From contig CALGVL010000045.1 of assembly GCA_937930165.1 (NCBI GenBank), forward strand, positions 1-9,267: a stretch of 9,267 nt of DNA, in the 5' to 3' direction. The notes below the pieces were generated by a model, which saw only the letters and a list, made by a program, of their open reading frames with translations, was not told the origin of the DNA and searched no databases. Made by a program: the position numbers and the translations under genes. The DNA is from an uncultured Acetobacteraceae bacterium. Its GTDB lineage: Bacteria; Pseudomonadota; Alphaproteobacteria; Acetobacterales; Acetobacteraceae. Positions 7,212 through 9,267 of the stretch are shown piece by piece (within the stretch, counting starts at the first letter, position 1; every line of letters begins with the position of its first letter).

Positions 7212-8650
7212 GCGAGAACCTGAACTTCATTGCCGGAGCCTGGCGCCCGGCCGCATCGGGCCGGACCTTCGAGCGGCGCAATCCCGCCGACTCGGGCGAC
7301 CTGATCGGGACGTTTCCCGCCTCGGGCCCCGAGGATGCGAGCGCCGCGATCGAGGTGCTGCGCAAGGCGGCGCCGAAATGGGCGAAGTCCAGCCCCGAGC
7401 AGCGGATGCAGGTGCTGGAGAAGACGGCCGACCTGATGCTCGCCCGCGCCGACGAACTCGCCCGTGAGCTCACCCGCGAGGAAGGCAAGACGCTGGCCGA
7501 GGCCGCCAACGAGGTGAAGCGCACCGCTGCCAACTTCCGGCTCTATGCTGGCGAGGCGCTGCGGATCCGTGGCGAGACCTTCCCGGCCGAGAGCGGGCAG
7601 ATCGTGCTGTCCATGCGCCGCCCGGTCGGGATCGTCGCGGCGATCACGCCCTGGAACTTCCCGATCTCGATCCCGGCGCGGAAGATCGGCCCGGCGCTCG
7701 CCGCCGGCAACGTGGTGCTGTTCAAGCCGGCGGGGCTGACGCCGCTGATGGGCCAGCGGCTCGTTGAGCTGCTGCTGGAGGCCGGCCTGCCGCCGGAGGC
7801 GATCGCGCTGGTCCAGGGCAGCGGCGCCGCCGTGGGCGACACCATCGTCGCCGGCGCCGACGCCATCACCTTCACCGGCAGCTATCCCACCGGGCGCGGC
7901 ATCTACATGCAGGCCGGGCCGGAGCGGCGCACCCAGCTGGAGATGGGCGGCAAGAACCCGTGCATCGTGCTGGAGGACGCGGACCCGGAGGTGGCGGCGA
8001 ACGTCATCGTCCGCGGCGCCTTCGGGCTATCGGGCCAGGCCTGCACCGGCACCAGCCGCGTGCTCGCGGTCGGCGCGGTCTATGACGCGGTGCTGGAGCG
8101 GGTGGTCGCCAAGGCCGAGGCGGTCGCGGTCGGCAACGGCCTGCACCAGGGCGTCACCATGGGGCCGGTGGCGAGCGAGACCCAGCTCGACACCGTGCTC
8201 CGCTACATCGACATCGGCATCGCGGAAGGGGCGACACTCGCCGCCGGCGGCGGACGCCTCAGCGGCAACGGCCACGACGCCGGCTGGTTCGTCCGGCCCA
8301 CGGTGTTCGCCGACGTGCCGTCCGGCGCCCGCATCCAGCGCGAGGAGATCTTCGGCCCGGTGGTCGGCCTGCAGCGGGTCGGCAACCTGGACGAGGCCAT
8401 CGCCGCCGCCAACGATGTCGAGTACGGCCTGGCCGCCTCGGTGGTGACCCGCGACCTCGGCCGCGTCATCGACTTCGCCGAGCGGATCGATGCCGGCGTG
8501 GTGAAGGTGAACAGCCCGACGACGGGCGTCGCGCTGACCGCGCCCTTCGGCGGCGTCAAGCATTCCAGCAACCAGACCTACAAGGAGCAGGCCGGCCACG
8601 GCGTGATGGACTTCTACACCACGACCAAGACCGTCTACCTGGCCGGCTGA
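7208..8650 (+). CDS. NAD(P)-dependent aldehyde dehydrogenase, alpha-ketoglutaric semialdehyde dehydrogenase-like
   Basis: A full-length 480-residue aldehyde dehydrogenase with a GTG start fixed by the family N-terminus (NFIAGAWRPAASGRTFERRNPA) and the GTGA overlap with the upstream gene. Catalytic and cofactor residues are present: Asn150 (PWNFP), Lys173 (FKPAG), Glu245 (LEMGGKNP), Cys279 (GQACTG) and Glu380 (EEIFGPV). The cofactor loop reads FTGSYPTGR rather than the common FTGST. The C-terminus (FGGVKHSSNQTYKEQ...FYTTTKTVY) resembles the alpha-ketoglutaric semialdehyde/2,5-dioxovalerate dehydrogenase branch, though other semialdehyde substrates are possible. It oxidises an aldehyde to an acid in the cytoplasm. 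Context suggests it removes the aldehyde made by the upstream oxidase or by another step of the pathway. The TauE/SafE-like frame starts 9 bases after its stop. Confidence 0.95.
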   Translation: MSENLNFIAGAWRPAASGRTFERRNPADSGDLIGTFPASGPEDASAAIEVLRKAAPKWAKSSPEQRMQVLEKTADLMLARADELARELTREEGKTLAEAANEVKRTAANFRLYAGEALRIRGETFPAESGQIVLSMRRPVGIVAAITPWNFPISIPARKIGPALAAGNVVLFKPAGLTPLMGQRLVELLLEAGLPPEAIALVQGSGAAVGDTIVAGADAITFTGSYPTGRGIYMQAGPERRTQLEMGGKNPCIVLEDADPEVAANVIVRGAFGLSGQACTGTSRVLAVGAVYDAVLERVVAKAEAVAVGNGLHQGVTMGPVASETQLDTVLRYIDIGIAEGATLAAGGGRLSGNGHDAGWFVRPTVFADVPSGARIQREEIFGPVVGLQRVGNLDEAIAAANDVEYGLAASVVTRDLGRVIDFAERIDAGVVKVNSPTTGVALTAPFGGVKHSSNQTYKEQAGHGVMDFYTTTKTVYLAG

Positions 8651-8659
8651 GCCGCACGA

Positions 8660-8824
8660 ATGCCCGCCGACCTCTGGGCCGACATCGTCACCATCGACTG
8701 GACGACCTTTCCCCTCGCCTTCCTGGTGATCATGGTGGCCGCGATGGTGCAGGCCACCACCGGCTTCGGCCTCGGCGTGGTGGCGGCGCCGCTGCTCGCG
8801 CTGAAGGTGTCGGGGGGGCTGTAG
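8660..8824 (+). pseudogene. TauE/SafE-type exporter, N-terminal fragment, broken after about 50 codons
   Basis: An ATG 9 bases after the aldehyde dehydrogenase stop opens 54 codons ending at TAG (8822-8824). The stretch FPLAFLVIMVAAMVQATTGFGLGVVAAPLLAL (17-48) is the first membrane helix and signature of TauE/SafE (sulfite exporter/DUF81) permeases, usually about 250 residues. After ALKVSG the match ends and the frame stops. The following bases make sense on the other strand instead. The frame is therefore truncated by a breakpoint near 8800-8825, not by a simple point mutation, though this is inferred. In similar clusters such permeases move small organic acids or sulfonates. Confidence 0.75.
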
Positions 8825-8901
8825 CTGTGGCCGACGGGGGTGGTGTCGGCCTGGGCGGCAAACGCCGCAGCCATCAGGGAAGCAATCAGCAAACGGCGCA
8901 T
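8821..8901 (-). pseudogene. Leftward secreted-protein N-terminus, cut at the exporter breakpoint
   Basis: From the ATG at 8901-8899 the minus strand reads MRRLLIASLMAAAFAAQADTTP, a good Sec signal peptide (positive start, hydrophobic core, cleavage likely after AAQA). GGAG sits about 10 bases upstream. From about codon 27 the frame continues through the antisense of the TauE/SafE fragment (to 8635) and looks like shadow sequence. Only the first 27 or so residues are likely genuine; the mature protein cannot be identified. Confidence 0.55.
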
Positions 8902-8917
8902 CTCGAGCTCCGGAACA

Positions 8918-8962
8918 GGGAGCCGGGATGCTAACCCAGGGGTTGCTGTGTACCGGGCTCCC
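8918..8962. repeat. Imperfect inverted repeat GGGAGCC/GGCTCCC
   Basis: GGGAGCC (8918-8924) and GGCTCCC (8956-8962) form a 7-bp stem across a 31-base loop, upstream of the leftward signal-peptide frame. CCGGGCTCCCGG (8953-8964) can also fold on itself. It is part of a palindrome-rich stretch to 9014. Confidence 0.35.
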
Positions 8963-8964
8963 GG

Positions 8965-8980
8965 AACCGGGCGCCCGGTT
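8965..8980. repeat. Perfect 16-bp palindrome
   Basis: AACCGGGCGCCCGGTT is a perfect palindrome without spacer. It lies between the end of the leftward surface-protein frame (9023) and the start of the next leftward frame (8901), next to a larger stem-loop. It could be part of a terminator complex, a protein-binding site or a repetitive palindromic element; one copy is seen. Confidence 0.7.
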
Positions 8981-8981
8981 G

Positions 8982-9014
8982 CGAGGCCTGCGGCCGCCGG
9001 GTTCGCAGGCCTCG
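8982..9014 (-). terminator. 11-bp stem-loop, terminator-like, for the leftward surface-protein gene
   Basis: CGAGGCCTGCG (8982-8992) pairs perfectly with CGCAGGCCTCG (9004-9014) around an 11-base loop. On the minus strand it lies 9 bases after the TGA (9025-9023) of the leftward frame. No T-tract is evident. Position and strength suggest a terminator. Confidence 0.6.
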
Positions 9015-9022
9015 GGTCAGCG

Positions 9023-9190
9023 TCAGTTCGCGCTGATGGTGACGACGACGGTGCCGGTCGTCGTGCGGCCGAGGTTGTCCATCAGGGTGATGACGAGGTT
9101 GGTCTTGCCGGCGACCGGCTGGGCCCAGCCGACGGTGATGCCGCTGCTGTTGGCCGAGAACACCATGCCGCTGGCGGCGCCGTTCGCCGC
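9023..9190 (-). CDS. C-terminus of a leftward surface protein, Ig/cadherin-like repeat (partial)
   Basis: The minus strand ending at TGA 9025-9023 encodes about 55 plausible residues: AANGAASGMVFSAN, then GITVGWAQPVAG, then TNLVITLMDNLGRTTTGTVVVTISAN. The alternating beta-strand pattern, the W-PVAG turn and the D-LGRT-TGTVTVTI ending are typical of Ig-like or cadherin-like repeats closing bacterial adhesins and large exported proteins. Upstream (right) of about 9190 the frame turns into an Arg/Ser-rich stretch that looks like antisense sequence, so I place the edge there. The frame itself stays open to an ATG at 9262, but that start is not credible. The rest of the gene is missing. Confidence 0.6.
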   Translation of the reverse strand, partial: AANGAASGMVFSANSSGITVGWAQPVAGKTNLVITLMDNLGRTTTGTVVVTISAN

Positions 9191-9267
9191 GCTCAGGGAG
9201 CGGCTGGAGCGGCACCGCGCGCTCGGCCGCGAATCCGGCTTCGAAGAGCCGGACCTGGACAAGCGGA
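9189..9267 (+). CDS. Possible rightward coding fragment at the right edge
   Basis: In the frame starting at 9189 the plus strand reads ALRERLERHRALGRESGFEE followed by PDLDKR, a charged amphipathic helix of ordinary protein composition, while the opposite strand here gives Arg/Ser-rich low-complexity sequence. The frame is open to the window edge. It has no recognisable family and no start: upstream it runs through the antisense of the surface-protein C-terminus (an ATG at 9165 exists in frame but lies in that region). It is probably an internal fragment of another gene joined near 9185-9195. Confidence 0.35.

Noticed and set aside
8635..8820. Continuation of the leftward signal-peptide frame to 88 residues
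   Set aside because: This part is antisense to the TauE/SafE fragment and the end of the aldehyde dehydrogenase, and its translation has no protein-like pattern.

Overview
The window is very GC-rich, densely packed DNA. The SUF-type regulator, the SufB and SufC sequences and the gene styles point to an alphaproteobacterium, most likely an Acetobacteraceae member of the Roseomonas type. That placement is an inference from protein style; no search was run.

Layout. Positions 1-979 (minus) hold a membrane-anchored family-2 glycosyltransferase that runs off the left edge. Positions 1063-1947 (minus) hold an alpha/beta hydrolase. A 150-base divergent spacer follows, with a promoter and a candidate Fe-S-regulator operator. 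It leads into a rightward SUF (iron-sulfur cluster assembly) operon: an Rrf2-family SUF regulator (2098-2562), sufB (2571-4067) and sufC (4082-4825). The next frame (4822-5814) starts like SufD, overlaps sufC by ATGA, and after about 45 residues becomes an ornithine cyclodeaminase/mu-crystallin family protein. This looks like a fusion or a breakpoint.

Downstream is a second rightward group: a TenA/PqqC-like, heme-oxygenase-fold putative metal oxidase (5884-6612), a GlcG/HbpS-like (DUF336) protein (6741-7211) and an aldehyde dehydrogenase (7208-8650, overlapping the previous gene by GTGA). Together they look like a small oxidative catabolic cassette whose substrate cannot be named from sequence. 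The start of a TauE/SafE-type exporter follows and breaks off after about 50 codons.

From about 8800 to the right edge the sequence is mosaic. A leftward secreted-protein N-terminus (8901 to about 8821) abuts the broken exporter. A palindrome-rich intergenic stretch follows, then the C-terminus of a leftward surface (Ig/cadherin-like) protein, and last about 75 bases that read better as a rightward coding fragment. No intact gene is visible after 8650.

The main points of interest are the sufD/cyclodeaminase junction near 4950, the breakpoints near 8815 and 9185, and the oxidase-DUF336-aldehyde dehydrogenase cassette. The breakpoints may be real rearrangements or may mean the contig is chimeric; the sequence alone does not decide.
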